From assembly GCF_012396585.1 (NCBI RefSeq), contig NZ_JAAXPR010000007.1, forward strand, positions 22,060-86,059: a DNA stretch of 64,000 bases, written 5' to 3'. This stretch comes from Streptococcus ovuberis. GTDB lineage: Bacteria; Bacillota; Bacilli; Lactobacillales; Streptococcaceae. The first letter of the stretch is position 1; every line of letters begins with the position of its first letter. Below the pieces are notes generated by a model. The model worked only from the letters and a program-made list of their open reading frames with translations. It was not told the DNA's origin and made no database searches. Positions 8,276-17,444 of this stretch are shown in pieces. The position numbers and the translations under genes were made by a program.

Positions 8276-10291
8276 ATGTTTGGATTGATTCGCCAACTGG
8301 CTGTCAGCAACCTTCTCAAAAATCGCTCCCTCTATTACCCTTTTGTGCTTGCGACCAGCTTAACCATTGCCATTTTTTACATCTTTATGTCCTTGACGTT
8401 TAACCCTGGCCTCCAAGAAGTTTATGGCGGTGCTCAAGTGATTATGATATTAGGCCTGGGCTCCTTTATTGTCGCAGTAGCTTCTCTTGCCATCATCCTT
8501 TATGCTAATAGCTTTGTCATGAAAAATCGTACCAAGGAATTGGGGCTTTATGAGATTCTAGGGCTGAACAAAGGCCATCTAGTTCAGATGGTAGGATTAG
8601 AGTTGCTCTTATTTGGAGTGATGAGTACAGGCCTTGGTCTTGGGTTAGGGCTTCTTCTGGACCAGCTGATTTATGCTATTCTCCTAAAAATGATGGATTG
8701 GCCTGTCGTTTTAGCATCAACCTTCCAGTGGTCGAGTGTGCTTGCGACTATGATATTGTTTGCTGGGATTTTCTTTGTCACTTTTCTTCTCAATGGGGTT
8801 AAGCTGATTCGCCTCAAGGCTTTAGAATTAAACAAAGAAAGCAAAAAAGGAGAGAAAAAAGGACGTTTTCTGGGCTTACAGACTTTTCTAGGACTTGGTC
8901 TTTTAGGCGCTGGCTACTATATGGCCAATACCGTCAAAGATCCTGTGGCAGCAATCAGCATGTTCTTTATCGCTGTCCTTCTCGTAATGGCTGCGACCTA
9001 CCTACTCTTTAATGCCGGCATAACAGTCTTCCTTCGTTTTTTGAAAAAACGTGAGAACTATTATTACCAGCCAAAAAACTTTATTTCGACTTCTAACCTG
9101 ATCTTTCGGATGAAGAAAAATGCTGCTGGTCTTGCGACGATTGCCATCTTGTCCACCATGGTCTTGGTCACCATGGCCGGAGGGAGTAGCATCTACATCG
9201 GAACCAATAGCTTCGTTGAAAAGAGCAATCCGCATGACATTGCCTTGTTGAAGTTGGCCAAAGAGCCGCAGGATACAACAGCATTAAGTGATTTATCCCG
9301 TCTCTTGGATGACTTTAAAGAGCAAGAGCAGATGCCTACGACCAAGCAAGTCGCTTACAGCTATGTCATGGGTTCTATCGCAAAGATGGAGGGCAATACG
9401 CTCATTCCCTACAACGCTGAAACACGTGGTCTGCCAGAAGGGGCCATCTTTATGGTTGGGACTGGCGATTACCAGGCTATGACAGGGGAGCGGGTCGAGC
9501 TGAAAGAGGGAGAGGCCATGCTCCGAGTGGAAGGGCATCAGATAGATAAGAACCAGCCCTTTGTCTTGGATGGTCAGGCTTTCCAGATTATTGAAGAAGA
9601 TGTGCAAAACTTTATCAAGGGCAATGTCTCAGATAATCTAGCAGGGATTTTCAGCAAGAATGTCTATATGGTTGTCGCAGATGCTGAAGAGGTCCTCAAA
9701 ACATTACCGAGCTATGACCTCACTAGCGACCAGTTGACCGGTCTGACTCAGTATTATTATGCTGGTTTGGACACTGATTTATCATTAGAGCGACAATTAG
9801 CCCTTGAAGAACCGCTCAATGCCTTCATCAAGGAGAGGTTCCCGGAACAGATAGAAGTGTATAGTTCTTTTCGGGCACGCAATCAAAAAGAAATCACAAC
9901 CCTTTTTGGTTCTCTCTTCTTTATCGGTATGCTCTTGACCGTCATCTTTATGCTTGGGACAGTCCTTGTTATCTACTACAAGCAGGTATCTGAAGGCTAC
10001 GAGGATCGGGAAAATTTTGTCATCTTGCAAAAAGTTGGTTTGGATGAAGATCAGGCCCGTCAAACAATCCGTAAGCAAGTGTTGGTTGTCTTCTTGCTCC
10101 CCTTAACTTGTGCATTTGTCCACCTGACAGCTGCCTTTCAGATGCTGGATAAGATTTTGCACCTATTTGTCCCTATGTCAACTTTGCAAATTATGCAAGT
10201 GACCCTAGGGGTCTGCACTATTTTCCTAGTGGTTTATCTGGCTGTTTTCGCTATTACCTCACGTAGTTACCGCAAAATTGTTAGTCAGTAA
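8276..10291 (+). CDS. FtsX-like ABC permease, BceB-like
   Basis: This 671-residue permease has the BceB layout: a first membrane helix, a group of helices to about residue 290, a large extracellular region of roughly 200 residues (about 315-525) and three final helices. That extracellular domain is the sensor part in peptide-detoxification modules. I chose ATG 8276, seven bases after aggaggtg; a GTG at 8267 lies inside that ribosome site. It closes the four-gene module and is followed by a terminator. Confidence 0.9.
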   Translation: MFGLIRQLAVSNLLKNRSLYYPFVLATSLTIAIFYIFMSLTFNPGLQEVYGGAQVIMILGLGSFIVAVASLAIILYANSFVMKNRTKELGLYEILGLNKGHLVQMVGLELLLFGVMSTGLGLGLGLLLDQLIYAILLKMMDWPVVLASTFQWSSVLATMILFAGIFFVTFLLNGVKLIRLKALELNKESKKGEKKGRFLGLQTFLGLGLLGAGYYMANTVKDPVAAISMFFIAVLLVMAATYLLFNAGITVFLRFLKKRENYYYQPKNFISTSNLIFRMKKNAAGLATIAILSTMVLVTMAGGSSIYIGTNSFVEKSNPHDIALLKLAKEPQDTTALSDLSRLLDDFKEQEQMPTTKQVAYSYVMGSIAKMEGNTLIPYNAETRGLPEGAIFMVGTGDYQAMTGERVELKEGEAMLRVEGHQIDKNQPFVLDGQAFQIIEEDVQNFIKGNVSDNLAGIFSKNVYMVVADAEEVLKTLPSYDLTSDQLTGLTQYYYAGLDTDLSLERQLALEEPLNAFIKERFPEQIEVYSSFRARNQKEITTLFGSLFFIGMLLTVIFMLGTVLVIYYKQVSEGYEDRENFVILQKVGLDEDQARQTIRKQVLVVFLLPLTCAFVHLTAAFQMLDKILHLFVPMSTLQIMQVTLGVCTIFLVVYLAVFAITSRSYRKIVSQ

Positions 10292-10350
10292 GTCAGTCAT
10301 ATGTTTTGTTAAGGAAAATAAACTGGGCAATAGGTCCAGCCTAAATTGAA

Positions 10351-10390
10351 GAGTCTGAGAAAACTTTTGTTCTCAGGCTCTTTATCTTCC
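10351..10390 (+). terminator. Terminator of the Bce-type module
   Basis: gagtctgagaa pairs with ttctcaggctc (one G-U) around an eight-base loop, followed by tttatctt. It is 60 bases after the permease stop. Confidence 0.85.
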
Positions 10391-10822
10391 GTCTTAATAA
10401 GAAACGCCAGTAAGTCTCTGTTAAGTGTTCTAAAAAGTGGTCAATATTTAAAGCAGGCAGTTTCTTACAGCTATATAAAAGGTATTTTTGCTTTTTCAAT
10501 TGCCTTGAAGTCTTTCTCGGTGTAGCTGCAAATGTGCCAATTCAGAAAATTTAAGGGAAAAGAGAGAAGAGCACAAATGAGAAGCCTGATAAATAACGAT
10601 AAAGTAGCGCGAAAACATACTCTAAATGGGCACTATGGAAATGATAGGATAGCCATTGCGCAATCACAACTTCTCAAGGCATAAGATTTTCAACATTTTT
10701 TCAGCGATAGAAAGTATCTGCCGTAGCTTTATTTTTGTTAAATACTCAATCAAGTTTATTGGAAGCATAAAGAAATTCAAGTATGTAGTGGTAATAGTCG
10801 TATAAAGATAAATCTCATATAG

Positions 10823-11035
10823 AGCTCAGATTTAGGATACTACATTAGTCATACATCTCATTGGACAAAAGAAAGAGATGTTCCTGCTTATCCCGCTCAA
10901 AAATGGCAATGTGATCTTTGTGAACTTTGGGAAAACGTATTTCATTAGCCAGTTGTTCAAAATATTAAACTGGAAAGCACTGAAAACTTGGATGAATTTC
11001 TTAAAACCTGGCCTTACTCATATAGCCAGTCGTAA
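10823..11035 (+). pseudogene. Decayed coding remnant, family uncertain
   Basis: One frame reads coherently through a single TAG at 10946: WTKERDVPAYPAQKWQCDLC then ELWENVF, stop, then VVQNIKLESTENLDEFLKTW and a final stop. The PAQKW segment followed by ELW..VF recalls the GyrI-like effector-binding domain (AraC/MerR regulators), but this is a weak resemblance. There is no start or ribosome site. The longer overlapping ORF in another frame looks like chance. The rest of the 10391-11043 stretch holds nothing I recognise. Confidence 0.35.
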
Positions 11036-11043
11036 GAATGAAG

Positions 11044-11080
11044 AAAATGCATGCAACTTTTTGAGTTACATGCATTTTTT
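11044..11080. terminator. Bidirectional terminator at the end of the PTS operon
   Basis: A 14-bp arm aaaatgcatgcaac pairs with gttacatgcatttt (one mismatch) around seven bases. T-rich sequence follows on both strands. On the minus strand it lies about 90 bases after the IIA gene. Confidence 0.7.
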
Positions 11081-11169
11081 AGAGTTTTTCTTAAAGAACC
11101 TTAACAATTAGTGATAATCATTTCATCTTGCCAACTTTATACCACAATTTTCCATGCAGCTGTTATGTA

Positions 11170-11697
11170 TTATCGCTTAAGTGCTAGTAAATGATCGCCG
11201 ACCTCAACTGTTTTTGTTTGGCTTGGTAAAATTTCCTTATAGTCCGCTGAGTTGGTAATGATGACCATCGTTGTTGCTTCCAGACCAGCAGTCCCAATCT
11301 TATCCAGATCAAAAACTCCTAACTTGTCCCCTGCTTTGACTGGCATACCTTCTGTGACTAATCGTTCAAAACCATCTCCTTCCATTGAAACCGTATCAAT
11401 CCCAATATGAAGTAAAATCTCAGCTCCATGAACTGTCTTTAAACCATAGGCATGTCCCGTCTCAAAAGCAATCGTTACCTCTGCATCTGCAGGTGCATAA
11501 AGCACTCCTTGTTTTGGTTGGATAGCAATTCCTTGCCCCATCATACCAGAGGAAAAAACTGGGTCATTAACTTTTGCTAAGTCCACCAATTGTCCACTTA
11601 CAGGAGATAGGATGATGTCTTCATTTTGCATAACCTCAGTGGAAGCTGTTGAGGTTTTTCCTTTTGAAAACCAACGTGAAAAAAAGCTTTCTGTCAT
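11170..11697 (-). CDS. PTS glucose-family enzyme IIA
   Basis: This 175-residue protein is a stand-alone IIA of the glucose (Crr) family. The active-site His97 lies in EILLHIGIDTVSMEG and the partner His82 in FETGHAYG. It receives phosphate from HPr and passes it to the IIB domain. The first ~25 residues are a polar linker. It is the last gene of the minus-strand cluster, 50 bases after the HAD gene. Having its own IIA means that the IIBC here need not borrow one. Confidence 0.92.
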   Translation of the reverse strand: MTESFFSRWFSKGKTSTASTEVMQNEDIILSPVSGQLVDLAKVNDPVFSSGMMGQGIAIQPKQGVLYAPADAEVTIAFETGHAYGLKTVHGAEILLHIGIDTVSMEGDGFERLVTEGMPVKAGDKLGVFDLDKIGTAGLEATTMVIITNSADYKEILPSQTKTVEVGDHLLALKR

Positions 11698-11747
11698 AAT
11701 AAATTCCTCTGCTCTCGTTTTTAATCCTTGTCATAATACTATTGGGG

Positions 11748-12530
11748 TTACAAATTATAATTAGTCTGAGCAAGTGTCTCTAAAAAGTGTTGTGCAGCTA
11801 ATGCAAATGAATCAAAAACATATGTTGCTTCAGTTTGTACTTGCTTAGGTGCTGATGACATGCAATAAGAAATATCTGCTGCTTGAAACATGGAAATATC
11901 ATTTCCTGAGTCACCAAAAGCAACAATCAAATCATAATCAGACTTCAACAGCTCAAGACTGCTACCTTTTGAAATTCCTGTAGCAGTGACTTCAATGCGT
12001 GTAGCTCCAGCTTTGAAAACTTCTAAGTGCGGAAATTGTAACTGCAAATGTTTGAAATAAACTGCCCCCAACTCTTTTTTCGGTCTCACATTAAATTTAT
12101 AAATCGTTTTAGTTTTGAGTATGTCAAACGGATTGCTCAAAGAGAGCAAATCCATATTCCAAAGATGTTCAGCATGTTCATGAACAAAATTACCAATCCT
12201 TGATTGACCATCTAGGGCGTCAAAAATAAGATTTTCTTGTTTGAGATAGGCTAAGAGGTCATGAACATCTTTTTGGACAAGAGGCCGAGAAAAAATCACT
12301 CTATCTTCTGACTCAACTAAAGCACCGTTAAACCCAATCAAATGTTTGAATTTAATGTTATTTTTCTGAGAAATATAATGAATCTCTTCAACGGAACGCC
12401 CTGTTGCCACAGAGAAATCACCGATGGAACAAAGCTGGTAACAAGCCTGCAAATCCTCACTATCTACATCAACTGAGTTTTTCACAAAAGTACCATCAAG
12501 GTCTGTCACACATAGAATACGGCGTGCCAT
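11748..12530 (-). CDS. HAD-IIB (Cof-type) phosphatase
   Basis: The 260-residue protein starts with the HAD motif DLDGT (Asp10 nucleophile, Asp12), has SVATGRS as motif II, and VAFGDSGNDISMF as motif IV. The cap is of the IIB (Cof) type used on sugar phosphates. I chose the ATG at 12530; a TTG twelve bases upstream is in frame but overlaps the IIBC stop. It sits between IIBC and IIA genes, so its likely substrate is the sugar phosphate the PTS brings in or a by-product of it. Confidence 0.85.
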   Translation of the reverse strand: MARRILCVTDLDGTFVKNSVDVDSEDLQACYQLCSIGDFSVATGRSVEEIHYISQKNNIKFKHLIGFNGALVESEDRVIFSRPLVQKDVHDLLAYLKQENLIFDALDGQSRIGNFVHEHAEHLWNMDLLSLSNPFDILKTKTIYKFNVRPKKELGAVYFKHLQLQFPHLEVFKAGATRIEVTATGISKGSSLELLKSDYDLIVAFGDSGNDISMFQAADISYCMSSAPKQVQTEATYVFDSFALAAQHFLETLAQTNYNL

Positions 12531-12531
12531 C

Positions 12532-14220
12532 CTACTCACCAATCCCTAATATTTCTTGAATTTCCATCTTTAATACATTAGCGTAAGCACCGTAGATAGA
12601 TTGCATCTGCATCCCATTCTCTGCAAAACCAAGAGCCTCATATTTTTTGAGGATCGTATCTTTATCCACAAGCGATTTATCCTTGACATCTATACGCAAG
12701 CGGGTAATACAGGCGTTTACGTCAACAATGTTCTCAGGTCCACCATGTGCTTCGATTAAACCAAGGGCTTGCTGATGTGTTTTTTCTTGCTTGCTGAGTG
12801 GTTTTTCAGAAGGGTTTTCATTTGTCTGACTAGCATGTTCTTCTTTACCAACAGATTGAATTTTCAAACCGTATTTTCCACGGGCTTCTTCTTTGGTAGC
12901 CAAACGAACTTCATCAATATCTTCACGGCCAGGTGTTTTAAAATTAAATTTGATAATCATAAATTTGAAAACAAAATAGTAAATGAAGAAATATGGAATT
13001 CCCACAAGGAAAACAAGCCACCAATGTGTTTTAGGCCCTTGTAAAACTCCGTAAATAATCAAATTGATTAAACCATGACCTGTAGGAGTTGCAACACCTG
13101 CTCCCAACATATGCATAACAAATAATGCTGAACCAGCAATCACTGCGTGAACAGCATATAGCATTGGTGCGACAAATAAGAAGGTAAATTCAATTGGCTC
13201 CGTGATACCTGTTAAGAAAGAAGTTGCTGCTGCAGCAAAAAGAAGAGAGCCAGCCATTTTTTGTTTTTCAGGTGTCGCTGTTTTATACATTGCGTATGCT
13301 GCCCCGGACAACCCAAACATGAAGTAAACAAATTTACCGCCATTAAAGCGTGTAATAGCTGGATCAATTGAATGGATAGTTGAGTCTGCCAATGATGCAA
13401 TGTAAGCATTCACCGTTCCCACAACATGCTGACCGTTAATAATCCACGATCCCCCTAATTCTGTTGTACGCACCGGCCAATTTAGACCATGATGGAGCCC
13501 AAATGGTAATAAAGCGCGTTCAATCAAACCATAAAGGAAAGTCCCGATTGGTCCAGATTTCAAAATCATCACTGATAAGGCACTAATTCCTACTTGAATC
13601 GTTGGCCATATAAAGAAGACACCTGTAGCAACAAATGTCATTACTACCATTGTCACAATAGGGACGAAACGTGGACCACTAAAGAAACCAATGACTGTTG
13701 GCAGTTCTTGTTTAACCGCCCATTTATGCACAAAATAGACTGTAAGTCCAGCAATAATCCCCCCAAAGACACTCAGATCCATTGTTTGAATTCCGAGGAC
13801 CTTTGTTTGCATGGCGTTGGCCATGAGCAATTTTGCTTGGACTTTATCAACACCAGCTGTATCAACTAACTGTCCTGTCGTAGTTAATAAGAAGTTAAGA
13901 ATATAGTGTAAGACAATAAATCCAAGCAAGCCAGATAAAGCCGCAGAACCTTTTTCACGTTTGGCTAATCCAACTGCTACCCCTACAGCAAAGATAACAG
14001 GTAAGTTATTAAAGGCTGTATCTCCCAATACAATAAAAAGTTTCATAATGAATTGGAAGATGTTATTCGTCAGAATTGGAAACATGTTCAATGTGTTTTC
14101 ATTTGTAAAGGCAGTACCAATGCCCTTTATAATTCCTGCTCCCGGTAAAACTGAAACAGGTAATAAAAACGACCGCCCAAATTGCTCAAATGCAGAGATT
14201 AGTTTATTTTTCTCTTTCAT
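12532..14220 (-). CDS. PTS enzyme IIBC, glucose/maltose (MalX-like) family
   Basis: The 562-residue protein has an N-terminal IIC membrane domain with the GITEPIEFTFLF signature, then a charged linker (about 430-475) and a C-terminal IIB domain with the phospho-Cys in VDVNACITRLRIDV. Families near it carry maltose, alpha-glucosides or glucose. No glycosidase, kinase, MurQ or GlcNAc enzyme is nearby, so the sugar is unknown. A taggagg ribosome site precedes the start. Base composition is more AT-rich than the neighbouring housekeeping genes, suggesting a mobile carbohydrate cassette. Confidence 0.88.
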   Translation of the reverse strand: MKEKNKLISAFEQFGRSFLLPVSVLPGAGIIKGIGTAFTNENTLNMFPILTNNIFQFIMKLFIVLGDTAFNNLPVIFAVGVAVGLAKREKGSAALSGLLGFIVLHYILNFLLTTTGQLVDTAGVDKVQAKLLMANAMQTKVLGIQTMDLSVFGGIIAGLTVYFVHKWAVKQELPTVIGFFSGPRFVPIVTMVVMTFVATGVFFIWPTIQVGISALSVMILKSGPIGTFLYGLIERALLPFGLHHGLNWPVRTTELGGSWIINGQHVVGTVNAYIASLADSTIHSIDPAITRFNGGKFVYFMFGLSGAAYAMYKTATPEKQKMAGSLLFAAAATSFLTGITEPIEFTFLFVAPMLYAVHAVIAGSALFVMHMLGAGVATPTGHGLINLIIYGVLQGPKTHWWLVFLVGIPYFFIYYFVFKFMIIKFNFKTPGREDIDEVRLATKEEARGKYGLKIQSVGKEEHASQTNENPSEKPLSKQEKTHQQALGLIEAHGGPENIVDVNACITRLRIDVKDKSLVDKDTILKKYEALGFAENGMQMQSIYGAYANVLKMEIQEILGIGE

Positions 14221-14260
14221 TTTTAGCCTCCTATATATTTTTTACACATTCATTTTAACA

Positions 14261-14350
14261 AACATTCTCTAAAAAACGTTTTTTTCGAACAATTTTCCTA
14301 TCTTGAATGTTTTTTACTTTTAGGGTAAAATTTTACTAGTAAATCATTTT
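14261..14350. promoter_or_regulatory. Divergent operator region between PTS and RpiR genes
   Basis: The 200-base divergent gap holds several dyads: aaaaaacgttttttt at 14271-14285, which resembles a CcpA cre box; aacattc (14261-14267) against gaatgtt (14305-14311); and the perfect palindrome gtaaaattttac at 14325-14336, followed by attttatccc as partner of gggtaaaat. These are likely sites for the RpiR-type regulator and for carbon catabolite control. Assignments are inferred. Confidence 0.45.
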
Positions 14351-14423
14351 ATCCCAAACATTTTTAGTTGACTTATCTGTCAATTTGCTAAAAGAGCTAA
14401 CTGTATTAGCAAAAGAGGTACTT

Positions 14424-15176
14424 ATGTTTTTAAACAATTTAAAGAAAAATTATGAGAAACTTTCGATAAATGAACAGGAAGTAATTGATTATTTGATGCG
14501 TCAAGAAGAAGTTGAGACGATCACCTTGAAAACCATCTGCGCAGACCTCTATACTTCCAGTTCAACAGTCGTCCGCGCTTGTAAAAAAATGGGATATCGG
14601 ACCTATAACGAGTTAAAATATGATTTAAGGTTATCAAAAGAACTACGAAGTGCCCTAGCAAAACGCGAACAGAACTCTTTTGAGCAAGTCAAAAATCAGC
14701 TAAACGTTGAATTCCAGCAGACCTTAGCCATTTTGACAGAGGAAGATTTTAATATCTTTGCTAACTGTCTTTTGAATGCGAGACGAATATTCTGTATCGG
14801 TGTCGGTTCGAGTTATATGGCTATGGCTGATTTTAATCGAAAATTAAAATTAATTAATGTGTGGTCAAATGACTATTTTGAGCAGCATAGCATTAAACGA
14901 ATTAAAGATATTTCAACACAGGAGGATGTTATTTTAGTATTCTCCTTGGGGGGAAATAGCCAAGAAGTCAATGAAAGTATTTTAGCTGCTAAACGAAATG
15001 GAACTCTCATATTGTCTATCACCACACTTGGAAATAGCCTATTATCCAAGATTAGTGACCATGTCATCTATATTTATGATGCGCCTAAAAAGCGTGAAAA
15101 ATTACGTTCACGCTTAATGTTTAATCTTGTCAGTACACTGTTGTTTGAAGTGGTTCTTAGCAAAATAAAAAATTAG
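14424..15176 (+). CDS. RpiR/MurR-type transcriptional regulator
   Basis: The 250-residue protein has an N-terminal helix-turn-helix (LKTICADLYTSSSTVVRACKKMGY) and a C-terminal SIS sugar-phosphate binding domain (IFCIGVGSSYMAMADFNRKL and LVFSLGGNSQEV). I chose ATG 14424, with aagaggt upstream; an in-frame ATG 39 bases earlier lacks a ribosome site. It is divergent from the PTS operon and is the obvious regulator of it, probably responding to the imported sugar phosphate. Confidence 0.88.
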   Translation: MFLNNLKKNYEKLSINEQEVIDYLMRQEEVETITLKTICADLYTSSSTVVRACKKMGYRTYNELKYDLRLSKELRSALAKREQNSFEQVKNQLNVEFQQTLAILTEEDFNIFANCLLNARRIFCIGVGSSYMAMADFNRKLKLINVWSNDYFEQHSIKRIKDISTQEDVILVFSLGGNSQEVNESILAAKRNGTLILSITTLGNSLLSKISDHVIYIYDAPKKREKLRSRLMFNLVSTLLFEVVLSKIKN

Positions 15177-15203
15177 ACTGGGAAAAATCCTAGTCTAATT
15201 TCA
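15170..15203. terminator. Bidirectional terminator between converging genes
   Basis: aaattagact pairs exactly with agtctaattt around twelve bases; the rpiR-type stop codon lies in the left arm. The acetyltransferase gene ends 10 bases beyond on the other strand. Confidence 0.8.
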
Positions 15204-15213
15204 GCTTGAGCCC

Positions 15214-15966
15214 CTATTCTAGCTCATAAGCGATATAGTCATGTGAAAATTCATAGCTTAATTTCTCTGCTAACTCCAAGGAAACCTTGGTATGGGCATC
15301 CCAACTAGGATAAAGTCCTCTGTCTAAACAAGCCAAGATCAACTTAGCTGCGATAGCTTTTGCCAAACCCTTCCGCCTAAAATCGGGGTGAGTATCTATC
15401 TCAATTTCAATCCCATTTTCATAGGTTGAGTAAGACGAGGCACCGCCTACCACCTTTCCTTGATAAAGGGCGACCACTCCTAATCCAAGTTGAGCGTAGT
15501 GCTGGTAATCATCGTAATTTGCAACCAAGTCTTGTGACCAGCCTTCGGTCAAACAAACTTTATACAGCTGTTCATCAATCCATTGCAAATCAAATTCTTC
15601 TGGCAAGCTAGTCACAAATTCTTCTAATTTGTGACGATCAAATTTGGTGTCCTTCTTGGTTGCATAGCGTGTAAAAGCATGAGCCTTTGACCTGTAAGTC
15701 GTTTCGATTAAATCCGACCAACCTTGATGTTGCGGAACAAGGATAATATCCTCTCCTCGACAAGATTCGAGCAATTCTATGTTTGGTTGACCTGCTAGAA
15801 AACCAAAAGAAGCCTTTTTCCCTAGTTTTGCCAAGGCTGATTGTGGGTATTCTAGGTTATCTACAAAAATCTCACCCATCACCCCCTGCAAACAGGACCA
15901 GATGATAGTTTCTTGCCAATCCTTAAAAAGTGAGTTCACTGACGATGCATTATTGAGTAATTTCAT
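15214..15966 (-). CDS. GNAT-family N-acetyltransferase
   Basis: A 250-residue protein of the two-part GNAT type (PF12746-like). The N-terminal half is family-specific. The C-terminal half has the acetyl-CoA binding pattern EIDTHPDFRRKGLAKAIA at about residues 187-204, then AHTKVSLELAEKLSY. The acceptor is unknown. It begins one base after the trkH stop, so it is read as the third gene of a trkA-trkH-gnat unit. Confidence 0.82.
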   Translation of the reverse strand: MKLLNNASSVNSLFKDWQETIIWSCLQGVMGEIFVDNLEYPQSALAKLGKKASFGFLAGQPNIELLESCRGEDIILVPQHQGWSDLIETTYRSKAHAFTRYATKKDTKFDRHKLEEFVTSLPEEFDLQWIDEQLYKVCLTEGWSQDLVANYDDYQHYAQLGLGVVALYQGKVVGGASSYSTYENGIEIEIDTHPDFRRKGLAKAIAAKLILACLDRGLYPSWDAHTKVSLELAEKLSYEFSHDYIAYELE

Positions 15967-15967
15967 A

Positions 15968-17443
15968 TTAGCGTAACCAAAAGCGTAATTTTGAGAAGGT
16001 TTTGAGCGTGCTGGGAGCGAAGAGAATCAGCATGGGATAAATCTCTAGGCGACCGGCTAGCATGGAGAAGGTGAGCACCAGTGTATTCCAGTCTGAATAG
16101 GCTGAAAAATTAGATGTTGGTCCCACAGCACCCAAACCAGGTCCGATATTGTTAAACGTAGCGGCAACAGCCGTAAAAGCAGTTGTCAGGTCTTTGGATT
16201 CGAAAGAAACACTAAAGAGAATTAGGCCAAAGACTAAGATATAGACTAAAAGATAGTGAGCGAGGTTAATCTGACGCTCTTTTTCAATGATTTTTTTATT
16301 AAAGAGAGGGGTCACAACGCGTCTAGGTTGTCCGACTCGTCGCAGTTCTGACAAGGCCATTTTAATATAAATCAGTACCCGAGAGACTTTAAGGCCACCA
16401 GCGGTAGACCCGGCACTTCCTCCAATAAACATCAGGCTGATAAGGATTAGATGACTGATGATATTCCAGTCGTTAAAATCTGCTGTGGCATAACCAGTTG
16501 TCGTAAGGATAGAAGAAACATTGAAGAAGGCAATACGAAGGCCATCCCAGATATTCTGGTAATGGGGGAGGATATTGAGGAAAATACCGATTGTAGCGGC
16601 TAAAATAATCCCGAGATAGGTCTTAAACTCCTCGTCTTTTAGAGCCTCAAATCCAGATCCAATCAGAATAAAGTAGTAGATATTAAAATTGACCCCAAAC
16701 AGCATCATGCCGACTCCAATAATCCATTCGACTAGCTGGGGATTGCTATAAATAGCAAAACCTGCATTGTTGATTCCAAAACCTCCAGTACCAGCTGTAC
16801 CAAAGGACAAGAGCAAACTGTCAAAGAGCGGAACGCCCGTCAGGCAGAGAATGAAAATCATGACAGCTGTCATGGAAATATAGATAGCATAAAGAATGCG
16901 AGCCGTCTGGGTCAATTTGGATACAATTTTACCAAAGACAGGGCCAGGGACTTCAGCTCGCATGAGCTGAACAGTGTCCGAACCAGCATTTGGCAGAATG
17001 GCCAGTGTAAAAACCAAAATCCCCATTCCACCGATCAGATGGGTAAAACTCCGCCAGAAGAGAGAAGACTTTTCCAAAACGGAAAGATCAGAGAGAATGC
17101 TTGAACCAGTTGTTGTAAAACCGCTGGAAATTTCAAAAAAAGCGTCAAAAGGATTGGGGATTTCACCGCTCAGAACCAAGGGCAAGGCCCCAAATAAAGA
17201 CAGAAAAATCCAAGCCAAGGCAACAGTGAAAATCCCTTCGCGAGCGGTGAGCTTGAAATGCGCAGGTTTTTTAAAACACAGGAGAAAACCAACGAGATAA
17301 AGGCTAATTACAACACTTCCATAGGCGAACTTCTGCTTAAGGCTTTCCCCATAGAGAAAACTGACCAGGAGGGGCAGGAGTAACAGTCCAGCCTCTATTT
17401 GCATCAATTTTCCAATAAAATAACGAATGAGAGACTGTCGCAT
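15968..17443 (-). CDS. trkH: TrkH-family potassium uptake channel subunit
   Basis: This 491-residue membrane protein is the ion-conducting subunit of a Trk/Ktr potassium uptake system. The four selectivity-filter loops are visible: TTTGSSIL, GTAGTGGFGINN, TTTGYATAD and NNIGPGLG. About ten membrane segments fit the family. It starts one base after trkA, giving the pair a fixed stoichiometry by coupling. It moves K+ into the cell, gated by the TrkA protein. Confidence 0.93.
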   Translation of the reverse strand: MRQSLIRYFIGKLMQIEAGLLLLPLLVSFLYGESLKQKFAYGSVVISLYLVGFLLCFKKPAHFKLTAREGIFTVALAWIFLSLFGALPLVLSGEIPNPFDAFFEISSGFTTTGSSILSDLSVLEKSSLFWRSFTHLIGGMGILVFTLAILPNAGSDTVQLMRAEVPGPVFGKIVSKLTQTARILYAIYISMTAVMIFILCLTGVPLFDSLLLSFGTAGTGGFGINNAGFAIYSNPQLVEWIIGVGMMLFGVNFNIYYFILIGSGFEALKDEEFKTYLGIILAATIGIFLNILPHYQNIWDGLRIAFFNVSSILTTTGYATADFNDWNIISHLILISLMFIGGSAGSTAGGLKVSRVLIYIKMALSELRRVGQPRRVVTPLFNKKIIEKERQINLAHYLLVYILVFGLILFSVSFESKDLTTAFTAVAATFNNIGPGLGAVGPTSNFSAYSDWNTLVLTFSMLAGRLEIYPMLILFAPSTLKTFSKLRFWLR

Positions 17444-17444
17444 A

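Noticed and set aside
10878..11111. 77-codon ORF in the gap after the Bce-type module
   Set aside because: The overlapping frame gives more protein-like sequence, this frame has no ribosome site, and it runs through the terminator at 11044-11080.
12532..14220. N-acetylmuramic acid PTS (MurP), suggested by the RpiR/MurR-type regulator
   Set aside because: No MurQ etherase gene is present and the IIBC resembles the maltose/glucose type more; substrate left open.
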